This document shows, in pieces, positions 16,955 to 26,318 of a stretch of 64,000 nucleotides of DNA. The stretch is from contig JBAYUG010000002.1 in assembly GCA_041675325.1 (NCBI GenBank), positions 1 to 64,000 on the forward strand, in the 5' to 3' direction. The position numbers and the translations under genes are program-made. Each line of letters starts with the position of its first letter. Position 1 is the first letter of the stretch. The DNA is from CAIKZJ01 sp041675325 (GTDB taxonomy: Bacteria; Bacteroidota; Ignavibacteria; Tepidaquicellales; Tepidaquicellaceae). The notes under the pieces are model-generated. The model did no database searches, was not told where the DNA came from, and saw only the letters and a list, made by a program, of their open reading frames with translations.

Positions 16955-19048
16955 TTATCTGACTTTGGAATAAAACTTTTCGTGATATTCCATGACCATT
17001 CTGCCTGTATTAAATACAGGTGTCAGGATTGCGATAGAGCCGCGCATTATATTGACCCAGTCAACCGGGATATCTCTTTTATCTCTGTCATAGAACATAG
17101 GAATAATTACCTTCTCGAGCGTATCATATAAAGATTTGCTTTCAAAATCGTTAATCTCTTCATCAGACATTGCATCGTAATTTTCGGGGCTCTTAATTTC
17201 CCAACCTGTTTCTTTAGAATATCCTTCGACCCACCAACCGTCAGTTATTGACAGATTAATTCCCCCATTTGCATTAACTTTCATTCCGCTTGTTCCTGAA
17301 GCTTCAAGAGGTTTTCTCGGGTTATTCAGCCACACATCACAGCCGCTTACGAGACTCTTCGCAACATCCATGTCATAGTTATCAAGAAATATAATGTTGT
17401 TCTTATGTCCGTTATTGTGTGCAAATTTAAGAATTTCATGAATAAAGTTCTTGCCGGGTTCATCCTTGGGGTGCGCCTTTCCCGAGAATATAAACTGGAC
17501 TTTTCTTTTCTTGTCATCCATTATCTTCGAAAGTCTTTCAATGTCACGCAAGACAAGGGTTCCTCGTTTATATGTAGCAAATCTTCTTGCAAATCCGACA
17601 GTCAGTGCAGAATCATCAAGCAAAGAATATGCATCAGCAATCTTTTCCTCGCTTTCATGATGAATCTTTATATTATCAGCAGTTCTTTCTCTAACAAAGT
17701 TTATGAGCTTCTTTCTATTCTTATTTCTTAGTGACCATAGAGTCTCATCAGGAAGTTCAGAAATCTTATTCCAGATTTTATCCACATTTATCCAGTCGTT
17801 CCCAAAGTGTTTTTTATATATTCTCTCTGATACACCGGAAAGATAGGTTTTAGTATGAACACCGTTTGTGATTGAATCAATCTGAGAGCGTGTTTCGGGC
17901 AATGCCCACATCTTGCGTGATATTTCACCATGAAGCTTGCTTACTCCGTTGATAAAATTCGAATTGTTGATCGCAAGGTATGCCATGTTGAAGTTATCAC
18001 CCATTGACTGACCATAAAGATTATTTCCTTCTTCAAAGAGTCTGTTAAAATCAATCTTCAGCTCTTCAGATGCATAAGAGCCGAAGTACTTTTCAAACAT
18101 CCATCTTGGGAATATATCTATACCCGCGGGAACCGGTGTATGAGTTGTGAATATGTTGGAATAGTAACAAAGTTCTTTGGCTTCTTTAAAACCGATACCA
18201 TGTTTCTTCATAGTATTCTTTATTCTTTCAAACGCAAGGAATGCAGAATGTCCTTCATTTATATGAAATGCTTTAGCCTCAATTCCAAGGATTTCCAGTA
18301 CTCTCATACCTCCGATACCGAGGAGTATTTCCTGAAGAATTCTTTTCTCGGCTTCGCCTCCGTAGAGAATATCTGTTACTCGCTTATCGTCAACATTGTT
18401 TTCGTCAACAAAAGTATCAAGCATATACAAATTAATCCTGCCAACATTTAATTGCCAGATTTGCGCATAGAGCTTTCTACCGGGCAGATCTATCATTATT
18501 TTCAGGGGTCTGTATTCTTCGTCAAGCACAAGACGCATCGGCATGGAATCAAAATCGTTGAGTTCGTACAATTCAGACTGCCTGTTGTCATCAGTAATAA
18601 TCTGGCGGAAATATCCATACGAATAAGCCAGACCGACTGCAACGAGAGGAATTCCAAGGTCAGAAGCAGACTTTAAATGGTCTCCTGAAAGCGTACCGAG
18701 TCCGCCTGAGTAAAACCGCAGACTTTTTGCGAGTCCATATTCTGCTGAAAGATAGCATATTTCAGGCTTATCTGTTTTATAATATTTCTTTTCAAAGTAA
18801 GTTTCTTTTGAAGCGATATATTTCCTGTAATCTCGATAAAGATTGTGAATTCTGTATCTGAGGTTTCTTTTTTCAATAACATCAAAAAGATAACCTTTAT
18901 CTATTGCATTAAGAAATTTAACGGGGTTTTTAGATGACCATTTCCAGTAATCTTTGTTTATTTCTTCCATAATCTCTTGGAAATCGTTGCTCCATGTCCA
19001 GTAAAGATTGTTAGATAATTCCTTTAATTGATTAAGTATCTCCTGCAT
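16955..19048 (-). CDS. glgP: Alpha-glucan phosphorylase
   Basis: 697 residues of the GT35 family, bacterial/archaeal 'alpha-glucan phosphorylase' branch. It releases glucose-1-phosphate from glycogen or maltodextrin. Visible features: GLGTLSGDHLKSASDLGIPLV, HINEGHSAFL, TTHTPVPAGID, and the pyridoxal-phosphate region RKPLEASGTSGMKVNANGG. No signal peptide. With glgA it gives storage and recovery of glucan. It is the first gene of a unit with TDH and the EamA transporter. Confidence 0.93.
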   Translation of the reverse strand: MQEILNQLKELSNNLYWTWSNDFQEIMEEINKDYWKWSSKNPVKFLNAIDKGYLFDVIEKRNLRYRIHNLYRDYRKYIASKETYFEKKYYKTDKPEICYLSAEYGLAKSLRFYSGGLGTLSGDHLKSASDLGIPLVAVGLAYSYGYFRQIITDDNRQSELYELNDFDSMPMRLVLDEEYRPLKIMIDLPGRKLYAQIWQLNVGRINLYMLDTFVDENNVDDKRVTDILYGGEAEKRILQEILLGIGGMRVLEILGIEAKAFHINEGHSAFLAFERIKNTMKKHGIGFKEAKELCYYSNIFTTHTPVPAGIDIFPRWMFEKYFGSYASEELKIDFNRLFEEGNNLYGQSMGDNFNMAYLAINNSNFINGVSKLHGEISRKMWALPETRSQIDSITNGVHTKTYLSGVSERIYKKHFGNDWINVDKIWNKISELPDETLWSLRNKNRKKLINFVRERTADNIKIHHESEEKIADAYSLLDDSALTVGFARRFATYKRGTLVLRDIERLSKIMDDKKRKVQFIFSGKAHPKDEPGKNFIHEILKFAHNNGHKNNIIFLDNYDMDVAKSLVSGCDVWLNNPRKPLEASGTSGMKVNANGGINLSITDGWWVEGYSKETGWEIKSPENYDAMSDEEINDFESKSLYDTLEKVIIPMFYDRDKRDIPVDWVNIMRGSIAILTPVFNTGRMVMEYHEKFYSKVR

Positions 19049-19202
19049 TTTATTATTTTCCGTTTAATTAATTTTATTACATAAGTATGACAAGTGATAA
19101 AAATACATCTTAATTTGATTTTATACTACTGAATAATTTATCAATTTGAGTAAATCTTAATTTGACTATAATATAAGAAAATTTATTTTAACAACATAAG
19201 AA

Positions 19203-19232
19203 AACCCCGTTATTAATATAAATAACGGGGTT
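19203..19232 (-). terminator. Terminator of the S46 peptidase gene
   Basis: Perfect 12-bp stem AACCCCGTTATT / AATAACGGGGTT with loop AATATA, 20 bp beyond the stop codon, followed on the minus strand by TTTTCTTATG. Confidence 0.9.
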
Positions 19233-19252
19233 ATTCTAATGAATATCATGAT

Positions 19253-21331
19253 TTATTTCAACATCTTACCGTTTTCCATTTCGAAAGCGAGCCTGTTTGC
19301 TTTGTAAAGGTTTTTAATAGCTTCGAGGAGTCCTCTCGAATCAACGGATACAGTTCTGTTAAATTCCGTTGTGAATATATACCTGCCGGGCAGACTTTCA
19401 ATATTGCCATCAAAAACGAGACCAACAACTTCGGCGTTTTTGTTAATCATTGCGCTTCCTGAGTTGCCTCCTATAATATCATTTGTTGAGACTAAGTTGT
19501 ATTCTGTTTCAAGCTTAAAGTCAGAAGGAGGGCTCTGCCATCTTTCGGGAAGAGTCCAGGGAAATTTCTTACCATGTGAATAGAACCTGTCGTATAAACC
19601 GAAGAAGGTTGTGAAGGGAGGAGCAATAGTACCATTATAATCGAATGACTTTATTACTCCATCTGCTATTCTTAAAGTAAGTGTTGCATCAGGCGGTATA
19701 GAGGTACCATACAATCCAAAGAGAGCCTGTCCGAGCATCTGTCCGTTGATATTTAAGCGTGCATCAATTTCCTTCTTTTTTGCCTGTAATCCTTCAAGTG
19801 TAGTTTTCGAGTCCATAATAAACTTTATAATAGGGTCATTCGCAGACTTAAGTTCGTCAGCGGACATTTTCGCAAGCTTTGTTGCCCCTTCTTTATTAGT
19901 CAGCATTGAGTTATCAAGTACATACTTAACGGCACCCATCCTGTTATTGTTATTGAATGCTGATTTGACAACTGCATTATCACTGCCGAGATTATCATAA
20001 ACGATGTTCATGTCAAGTTCAAGAAGTCCTTTATTATAATCTGCATCAAGATTGTCATACACTGCATTCAGCAATGAATCAGGTGTCTGCTTACCTGTAA
20101 ATGTATTTCTGACAATTGTTTTTGCCATTGCAACATACCTTGATTGAAAACGGTTAGGGACTTCATAACCTGTAATTTCATTAAAAATCTTTGCATAATC
20201 TTTTGAGCCAGCTTCGATTTCATTCCATATGTTCCCATATTTTGATTTCATTTCCATGGAAGCATCAATCTTAGCTTTTTGAATATCTTCAAAGTCTTTC
20301 TTCCTTGCCATCATTTCATTGTCTTTCAACGCTTTATAAAGACCTTTGAAAACTTTCTGTGAATTTAAAACTCCGTAGTAAGTATTCTGATATCGAAGTT
20401 CTTTATCGGGATTATTCTTTATAAAGTTATCGAGATAGTCTGCCATGAAGTTTAACTGATAGAGACCTGCCGGGACAGTGTAATCCCTCGCAAATTCAAG
20501 CTGGGCAATTGTTTTCAGTCTTTCAGTACTACCGGGATTACCGATAACGAATACAGTTTCACCGTCTTGCGCACCGTTCTTGCTCCAGGTAAAGAAGTTC
20601 TTGGATTTTAAAGGCTGTCCGTTCTCATACACTCTGAAGAATGCACAATCAAAATCATACCTTGGATAAGTGAAGTTATCGGGATCGCCTCCGAAACCAG
20701 CAATGAAATTTTCAGGAGAGAAGACAAGCCTTACATCATTAAATCTTTTATAGCAGTAAAGCATGTACATGCCTCCGTTGTAGAATGTAATCACATTACA
20801 CTTCAATCCTGTTTCAGCCGTATACTTTGCTTCAATTTCTTTTATCTTATCTGCTTTAATCTTTGCCTTTTCTTCATTCGTGTTACCGGCATCCATAGCA
20901 GAAATAATATCCTTTGTTACATCGATTGTTTTCTGAAGCTGATCAACCCACAAAGTTGGAACCGGTCTTTCATCAGCGAGAGTTTCTGCGTAGAACCCAG
21001 TTTTACTAAGGTCTTCACCCTCACGCATTACTGTAGAAACGTATCCCCTTCCGCAGTGATGGTTGGTCATAACAAGTCCGTCTTCGGAAATAAATGAAGA
21101 AGAACAACCGTTACCAAAGCGAACAGCTGACAGCTTCACGTCCTCAAGCCATTCCTGAGTGGCTTTAAAGCCGTAAGTTTTTTCGAAATAATCTATGGGC
21201 GCATGCTCAAAAGTCCACATCTTACCGAGGTCGAAAATATCGGATTTAGTAGATTGAGCAAAACCTGTATTTAGAGTAAATACAAAGGCTACGAATAAGC
21301 CTAAGAATAATTGATAAAGTTTTTTATTCAT
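19253..21331 (-). CDS. S46-family dipeptidyl peptidase, DPP7-like
   Basis: 692 residues with a signal peptide (to about FAQ at 24-26). Chymotrypsin-like fold with an inserted helical domain. Catalytic His in TNHHCG (91-92) and catalytic Ser at 624 in GGNSGSA. The residue 18 positions after the Ser is Gly (FDGN); in the family this position is Gly in DPP7 (hydrophobic P1) and Arg in DPP11 (acidic P1), so a DPP7-type preference is expected. It takes dipeptides from oligopeptide N-termini in the periplasm, fitting the peptide-using lifestyle suggested by the other peptidases. Confidence 0.93.
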   Translation of the reverse strand: MNKKLYQLFLGLFVAFVFTLNTGFAQSTKSDIFDLGKMWTFEHAPIDYFEKTYGFKATQEWLEDVKLSAVRFGNGCSSSFISEDGLVMTNHHCGRGYVSTVMREGEDLSKTGFYAETLADERPVPTLWVDQLQKTIDVTKDIISAMDAGNTNEEKAKIKADKIKEIEAKYTAETGLKCNVITFYNGGMYMLYCYKRFNDVRLVFSPENFIAGFGGDPDNFTYPRYDFDCAFFRVYENGQPLKSKNFFTWSKNGAQDGETVFVIGNPGSTERLKTIAQLEFARDYTVPAGLYQLNFMADYLDNFIKNNPDKELRYQNTYYGVLNSQKVFKGLYKALKDNEMMARKKDFEDIQKAKIDASMEMKSKYGNIWNEIEAGSKDYAKIFNEITGYEVPNRFQSRYVAMAKTIVRNTFTGKQTPDSLLNAVYDNLDADYNKGLLELDMNIVYDNLGSDNAVVKSAFNNNNRMGAVKYVLDNSMLTNKEGATKLAKMSADELKSANDPIIKFIMDSKTTLEGLQAKKKEIDARLNINGQMLGQALFGLYGTSIPPDATLTLRIADGVIKSFDYNGTIAPPFTTFFGLYDRFYSHGKKFPWTLPERWQSPPSDFKLETEYNLVSTNDIIGGNSGSAMINKNAEVVGLVFDGNIESLPGRYIFTTEFNRTVSVDSRGLLEAIKNLYKANRLAFEMENGKMLK

Positions 21332-21482
21332 ACAATATTATTTTGATTAGTTGCCAATATTAGCTAATTTTATTGTACGTTTCAATGAATATAAAGTTAT
21401 AATAAAGTAAAATCCCCCCAAGAAGTATGCTTAATAAATTACAAAGTAATGCTTTTCTGCATATAATAAATTATGGTAGTTA

Positions 21483-21502
21483 ATCAGACTAAATACTCTG
21501 AT
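21483..21502. promoter_or_regulatory. Palindrome 1 upstream of the nos operon
   Basis: ATCAGACTAAATACTCTGAT: the two halves pair at all but one position and the centre. Its middle part recurs 58 bp downstream. Candidate operator for the N2O reductase operon. It does not look like a standard FNR site (TTGAT-N4-ATCAA). A TTGACA follows at 21510-21515 and could be a -35 element. Confidence 0.45.
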
Positions 21503-21540
21503 AATAGACTTGACATTTAGGTAACTTATAACAATCTTTA

Positions 21541-21560
21541 ATCGGATTAAATAGTCTTTT
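21541..21560. promoter_or_regulatory. Palindrome 2 upstream of the nos operon
   Basis: AATCGGATTAAATAGTCT (21540-21557) matches palindrome 1 at 15 of 18 positions. The shared core is close to AGACTA-AA-TAGTCT. Only the inner part is symmetric here. It ends 28 bp before the cytochrome c start codon, so it may be a second binding site of the same factor. Confidence 0.4.
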
Positions 21561-21587
21561 TACAACATAACATAATTATTAATTACT

Positions 21588-22013
21588 ATGACAAGTAAAA
21601 CAAAATTTGGACTCCTATTCACTTTTCTCCTGGTATCGGCATTATCAGTGTTTATGCAGGGATGCGGTGAGGACACTCAGGAAATTGGAGTGGGACCTGT
21701 GAAGAAAGTAGAACTTTCGGCAACAATTGACAATGCTCTCGTAGAGCAGGGAAAAACAGTCTTCGAAGCAAAATGTGTATCCTGCCACAAGTTTGATGAA
21801 AAACTTGTAGGACCTCCCATTAAAGGGGTTACCAAAAAGAGAAAGCCTGAATGGATAATGAACATGATTCTGAATCCGGAGAAGATGACAAAGGAGAACA
21901 TTGAAGCACAGAAACTCATGGCTCAGTACTTAACACAAATGACTTTTCAAAACGTTACTGAACCTGAGGCGAGAGCAGTACTTGAGTATTTCAGGTCGGT
22001 TGATTCAAAATAA
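21588..22013 (+). CDS. Lipoprotein cytochrome c of the nos operon
   Basis: 141 residues. Signal sequence with Cys at 26 (VFMQGC), so probably lipid-anchored. One class I c-type haem: CVSCH at 63-67, with a Met in the helix near 110-116 as likely sixth ligand. 17 bp before nosZ, so cotranscribed; it is a plausible direct electron donor to NosZ. Cytochromes at the head of nos clusters are typical of clade II organisms. Confidence 0.92.
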   Translation: MTSKTKFGLLFTFLLVSALSVFMQGCGEDTQEIGVGPVKKVELSATIDNALVEQGKTVFEAKCVSCHKFDEKLVGPPIKGVTKKRKPEWIMNMILNPEKMTKENIEAQKLMAQYLTQMTFQNVTEPEARAVLEYFRSVDSK

Positions 22014-22030
22014 TTTAAAACTAATCAGTT

Positions 22031-24004
22031 ATGAAAAAAGTAAATGTAACCTTATTACTTTTACTGGCATTAGCAGCAATTATTGCAGGATGCGGAAAAG
22101 GAAAATCTTCAAAAGGTCCGTTAATCGAATCGGACGCACCTAACAAAGTTTACGTTGAACCAGGCAAGTACGACGAATTCTATGCATTTCTTTCGGGTGG
22201 ATTCAGCGGGCAGGTAGCTGTTTACGGACTGCCTTCGGGTAGACTGCTTCGGGTTGTACCTGTATTTTCACAGAATCCTGAGAACGGATGGGGATATACG
22301 GAAGAGACAAAACCAATGCTAAACACTTCTTACGGATTTATACCCTGGGATGATTCGCATCATTCGGAACTCTCAATGAAGGACGGGGTGCCTGACGGGA
22401 AGTGGCTTTTTATAAACGGGAATAACACTCCAAGGGTTGCAAGATTAAATCTAAGTACATTCAGAACAGAAGAAATTCTTGAAATACCAAACAGTGCAGG
22501 GAATCACTCATCACCGTTTACTACACCAAACTCAGAATATATAGTAGCGGGTACGAGGTTCAGTATTCCTTTCCCAAATAGTGATGTACCTATTAACACT
22601 TACAAAGAGAACTTCAAAGGAGCTTTAAGTTTTATAAAAGTTGCTCCTGATAACGGGCAGCTCAGCGTGGCATTTCAGTTAATAACGCCTGGATTTGATT
22701 ATGATTTAAGTCATGCGGGAAAGGGACCTTCAGACGGATGGTTCTTTTTCTCATGTTACAATTCAGAACAGGCATATAGTCTTCTTGAAGTCAATGCAAG
22801 CCAGAAGGATAAAGATTTTATCTTAGCCGTTAACTGGAAAAAGATAGAAGAGTTGGTAGCTCAGGGAAAAGGCACAGATATGGATGCGAACTATGCGCAT
22901 AATATATATGATGACAAGAAACATTCTGCAACTTCGGAAATGATAAAGAAAGTAAGGATACTTAAACCCGAGGATGTTGCTGGTGCAATGTATTATATAC
23001 CCTGTCCAAAATCACCTCACGGTGCTGATGTCGACCCGACGGGTGAATACATAGTTGGCGGCGGTAAACTTGCTTCTGTAATTCCGGTGTTCGCATTCAA
23101 GAAAATTATATCGGCAATTGATAATAAGGAATTTGAAAGTGACATTGAAGGAATTCCTGTAATAAAATACGAGTCAGCACTTGCGGGTGAAGTAACCAAC
23201 CCGGGTCTAGGTCCATTACACACAGAGTTTGACGATAAAGGATTTGCATATACTTCAATGTTTGTATCCTCGGAAATAGTAAAATGGAAAGTGGATACGC
23301 GCGAAGTTGTTGACAGAATGCCCGTTTACTATTCAGTCGGTCACTTAATGATACCGGGCGGCGACAGCAAAAAGCCATACGGCAAATATCTTGTTTCAAT
23401 GAACAAGATTACGAAGGACAGATTTTTACAGACAGGACCTGAGCTTAACCAGTCATCGCAGCTTATAGATATTTCGGGCGACAAAATGAAACTGCTTCTT
23501 GATTTTCCGACTGTAGGCGAGCCGCATTATGCGCAGGCAATACCTGCAGAGTTAATAGTAAACAAATCATTAAAATTCTTTAAGATAGAAGAGAATCAGC
23601 ATCCGTTTGTGACTAAATCGGAAAAGGATGCAAGAGTAGAGAGGAAAGGAAATGAAGTTCACGTTTACATGACAGCTATACGTTCGCATCTTTCGCCCGA
23701 TAACATCGAGGGTGTAAAAGTCGGTGACGAGGTTTATTTCCATTTAACAAATCTCGAGCAGGACTGGGATTTACCGCACGGTTTTGCAATCATGGGGAAT
23801 AACAATTCAGAATTGCTTGTAATGCCAGGCGAGACGTGCACGATTAAATGGACTCCCAAAACACCGGGAATATATCCGTATTACTGCACTGATTTCTGCT
23901 CGGCACTACATCAGGAAATGCAGGGATATTTGAGAGTTTCAGACAAGAACTCGACATTACCGATTACATTCAACTCGAATTACAAGAAAGAAGAAAAGAA
24001 ATAA
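22031..24004 (+). CDS. nosZ: Nitrous-oxide reductase, Sec-dependent clade II
   Basis: 657 residues. Reduces N2O to N2 in the periplasm. It has a Sec signal with lipobox (IIAGC, Cys21) instead of the Tat signal of clade I. The seven-bladed propeller carries candidate CuZ histidines in DSHHSELS, GNHSSPF, DLSHAGKG, KSPHGADV, GPLHTEFD, SVGHLMIP and GEPHYAQ. The C-terminal cupredoxin domain has the CuA motif CTDFCSALHQEM: C619, C623, H627, M630. All key residues are present, so it should be active. Followed by nosB, nosL, nosD, nosF and nosY. Confidence 0.97.
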   Translation: MKKVNVTLLLLLALAAIIAGCGKGKSSKGPLIESDAPNKVYVEPGKYDEFYAFLSGGFSGQVAVYGLPSGRLLRVVPVFSQNPENGWGYTEETKPMLNTSYGFIPWDDSHHSELSMKDGVPDGKWLFINGNNTPRVARLNLSTFRTEEILEIPNSAGNHSSPFTTPNSEYIVAGTRFSIPFPNSDVPINTYKENFKGALSFIKVAPDNGQLSVAFQLITPGFDYDLSHAGKGPSDGWFFFSCYNSEQAYSLLEVNASQKDKDFILAVNWKKIEELVAQGKGTDMDANYAHNIYDDKKHSATSEMIKKVRILKPEDVAGAMYYIPCPKSPHGADVDPTGEYIVGGGKLASVIPVFAFKKIISAIDNKEFESDIEGIPVIKYESALAGEVTNPGLGPLHTEFDDKGFAYTSMFVSSEIVKWKVDTREVVDRMPVYYSVGHLMIPGGDSKKPYGKYLVSMNKITKDRFLQTGPELNQSSQLIDISGDKMKLLLDFPTVGEPHYAQAIPAELIVNKSLKFFKIEENQHPFVTKSEKDARVERKGNEVHVYMTAIRSHLSPDNIEGVKVGDEVYFHLTNLEQDWDLPHGFAIMGNNNSELLVMPGETCTIKWTPKTPGIYPYYCTDFCSALHQEMQGYLRVSDKNSTLPITFNSNYKKEEKK

Positions 24005-24019
24005 TTTCTGATTATATTA

Positions 24020-24054
24020 AGAGGCTGCGGAATTGAAAACCAGCAGCCCCTCTT
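24020..24054 (+). promoter_or_regulatory. Stem-loop between nosZ and nosB
   Basis: AGAGGCTGC and GCAGCCCCTCT can pair with a two-base bulge around a loop of about 15 nt; the tail is TTTAAAAC, too short for a strong terminator. It probably protects the nosZ mRNA end or reduces transcription of the accessory genes. Confidence 0.55.
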
Positions 24055-24066
24055 TAAAACATACGT

Positions 24067-24639
24067 ATGAAAAAACTAACGCGAATAATACTCTCAATAA
24101 TCGGACTTGGATTAATACTGGTTTACTTTCTTCCGGTATGGGATATATCGCTTGAAGCACCACAATATCCTGAGGGATTAGGATTTGAGATATGGATTTA
24201 CAAAATGACAGGCGACCTGAATACAGTTAACGGATTAAACCATTACATCGGTATGAAGAAAATAGAGCCCGATTCAATCAAAGAACTGCAGTTCATGCCC
24301 TACTTACTTGGATTATTAATACTTCTGCTTGCATTAACTATTTATAAATCGAAGAAGAGTTTATTGGTTGTATGGGTTTCATTGATGATAGTATTCGGAA
24401 TTGCAGGGGGAATCGATTTTTATGTTTGGGAATATGATTACGGTCACAATCTTGATACAACCGCTGCTATCAGAATACCCGGTATGACTTATCAGCCGCC
24501 GTTAATCGGGTCTAAAGAGTTGTTGAATTTCACAGCACACTCATATCCTTCATATGGTGGATTCATACTAATATTTGCCGGTGTAATATCAACACTATTA
24601 TTAATATACGAACTTAAATTTAATAAAAATGAAGAATAA
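24067..24639 (+). CDS. nosB: NosB-like membrane protein of clade II nos clusters
   Basis: 190 residues with four hydrophobic helices (about 7-25, 75-95, 100-120, 160-180) and a periplasmic loop after helix 1 and helix 3. Its position directly after nosZ, before nosL and nosD, matches the uncharacterised membrane gene called nosB that marks clade II clusters. The function is unknown; maturation of NosZ or electron transfer has been supposed. The identification rests on gene order and topology. It overlaps nosL by 11 bp. Confidence 0.75.
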   Translation: MKKLTRIILSIIGLGLILVYFLPVWDISLEAPQYPEGLGFEIWIYKMTGDLNTVNGLNHYIGMKKIEPDSIKELQFMPYLLGLLILLLALTIYKSKKSLLVVWVSLMIVFGIAGGIDFYVWEYDYGHNLDTTAAIRIPGMTYQPPLIGSKELLNFTAHSYPSYGGFILIFAGVISTLLLIYELKFNKNEE

Positions 24640-25069
24640 AATATCGATAACTACATTATTGTTTTTATTAACAGGATTATTGTACGGTTGTTCAAGCGAG
24701 CTGGATCCGATTAATTACGGATCTGACGTATGCGCACACTGCAACATGAAAATAATGGACAACAGATTCGGAGCGGAGCTTTTAAACACAAAGTCAAAAG
24801 CATATAAATTTGACGCGGCAGAATGCATGGTTGACTACATAAAGAAGAACACACTCGACATCAAAGAAATGTATGTAACAGATTTTATCAATCCGGGACA
24901 GTTCATAACGGCAGGAACTTCATATTTCCTGATCAGCCCGAAGAGAAGAAGTCCGATGGGTGAAGACCTGAGCGCATACAAAACTAAATCGGACGCAGAA
25001 ACGGCAAAGAATTCTGTCGGGGGTGATGTGTACAGCTGGGAAGAACTAAAGACACAACTAGGCAAGTAA
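24629..25069 (+). CDS. nosL: NosL copper chaperone lipoprotein
   Basis: 146 residues. Lipobox LLYGC with Cys21. The Cu(I) motif is DVCAHCNMKIMD (C35, C38, M40), as in NosL, followed by the domain with FDAAECMVDYI and GTSYFLISPKRRSPMG. It delivers copper for the CuZ centre through the NosDFY complex. Start lies inside the end of nosB; nosD follows after 4 bp. Confidence 0.93.
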   Translation: MKNKISITTLLFLLTGLLYGCSSELDPINYGSDVCAHCNMKIMDNRFGAELLNTKSKAYKFDAAECMVDYIKKNTLDIKEMYVTDFINPGQFITAGTSYFLISPKRRSPMGEDLSAYKTKSDAETAKNSVGGDVYSWEELKTQLGK

Positions 25070-25073
25070 TACT

Positions 25074-26318
25074 TTGAACAGACTTATTTGTTTCATTCTA
25101 ATACTAACTGTATTCAGCTGTTACAGGGTATATGCGCTCAGCGACACGATTGCAAGTACTCAGGACTTAAAAGTATATTTTTCTGAAATCACCGATTACG
25201 ATACGGTATATATCAATAATGGTGAATATAAAGTAAGAGATATATTTATTAAGAAACACGGACTGACCGTAATAGGTATAAACTATCCTGTATTAGATGC
25301 CGTGAATGAATCAGGCATTATCACAGTAGAAGCAAATAATGTTACGGTAAAGGGAATAACATTCCGCAACACGGGAATAAGTTTCGTTAATGATGTATGC
25401 GCTATTAGAGTACAAAATTCAGAAGGCGTAAAGATACAAAACAATGTAGTAGAAAACAGTTTCTTTGCAATATACCTTTCAAACACAACTAATTCATACG
25501 TAGATAACAACGTAATAAACGGAAACTCCGTAACTGAGTCATTTTCGGGCAACGGCATACATCTCTGGAACTGCAATAATATTCTTGTATCGAATAACAC
25601 GATTAAACGACAGCGGGACGGCATATATCTTGAATTTGCAAAGAACAGCGTCATATTAAACAATGCAAGCAGCGAAAATCTAAGGTACGGTTTGCATTTT
25701 ATGTTTTCAGAGGGCAATAAATACGTGCTGAACAAGTTCTCAATGAACGGCGCCGGCGTGGCAGTTATGTACACAAAACGTGTTGCGATGATATGGAACA
25801 ACTTTTTCGACAACTGGGGAGAGAATGCATACGGCTTGCTTCTAAAGGATATAGACAACAGCACAATTTATTTCAATAACTTCACGAAGAACACAGTAGG
25901 AATATACTCGGAGGGCTCGAACAAGCTTACCGTACAAAACAACAGATTCGAAAATAACGGATGGGCGATGAAAATACTCGGGAACTGCTACGATGATGTA
26001 TTCAGTTACAATACTTTCAGGAACAATGTATTTGACCTTGCGACAAATTCATCAAGAAACAATAACAAGTTTGAGTATAACTACTGGGATAAATACAACG
26101 GATACGACATAGAGAAAGACGGGATTGGAGATGTTGCATACAGACCGATGAACCTTTTTTCACTTCTGATAGAAACGAGTCCCGAAGCGATAATTTTATT
26201 GAACAGTTTTATGGTTAATATAATAGATTTCGCCGAGAAGGTATCGCCTGCTTTTACGCCTGAAACATTAATCGATGAACGCCCATTAATGAAAGACTTC
26301 ATAAATGCTGAGAGTTAA
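25074..26318 (+). CDS. nosD: NosD periplasmic copper-site maturation protein
   Basis: 414 residues, TTG start. Signal peptide about 1-22. The body is a right-handed beta-helix of CASH/NosD repeats (patterns such as NNVVENSFFAIYLSNT and SENLRYGLHFMFSEGN). NosD works with the NosFY transporter and NosL to build the CuZ cluster. The nosF start lies 14 bp before its stop, so translation is coupled. Confidence 0.93.
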   Translation: MNRLICFILILTVFSCYRVYALSDTIASTQDLKVYFSEITDYDTVYINNGEYKVRDIFIKKHGLTVIGINYPVLDAVNESGIITVEANNVTVKGITFRNTGISFVNDVCAIRVQNSEGVKIQNNVVENSFFAIYLSNTTNSYVDNNVINGNSVTESFSGNGIHLWNCNNILVSNNTIKRQRDGIYLEFAKNSVILNNASSENLRYGLHFMFSEGNKYVLNKFSMNGAGVAVMYTKRVAMIWNNFFDNWGENAYGLLLKDIDNSTIYFNNFTKNTVGIYSEGSNKLTVQNNRFENNGWAMKILGNCYDDVFSYNTFRNNVFDLATNSSRNNNKFEYNYWDKYNGYDIEKDGIGDVAYRPMNLFSLLIETSPEAIILLNSFMVNIIDFAEKVSPAFTPETLIDERPLMKDFINAES

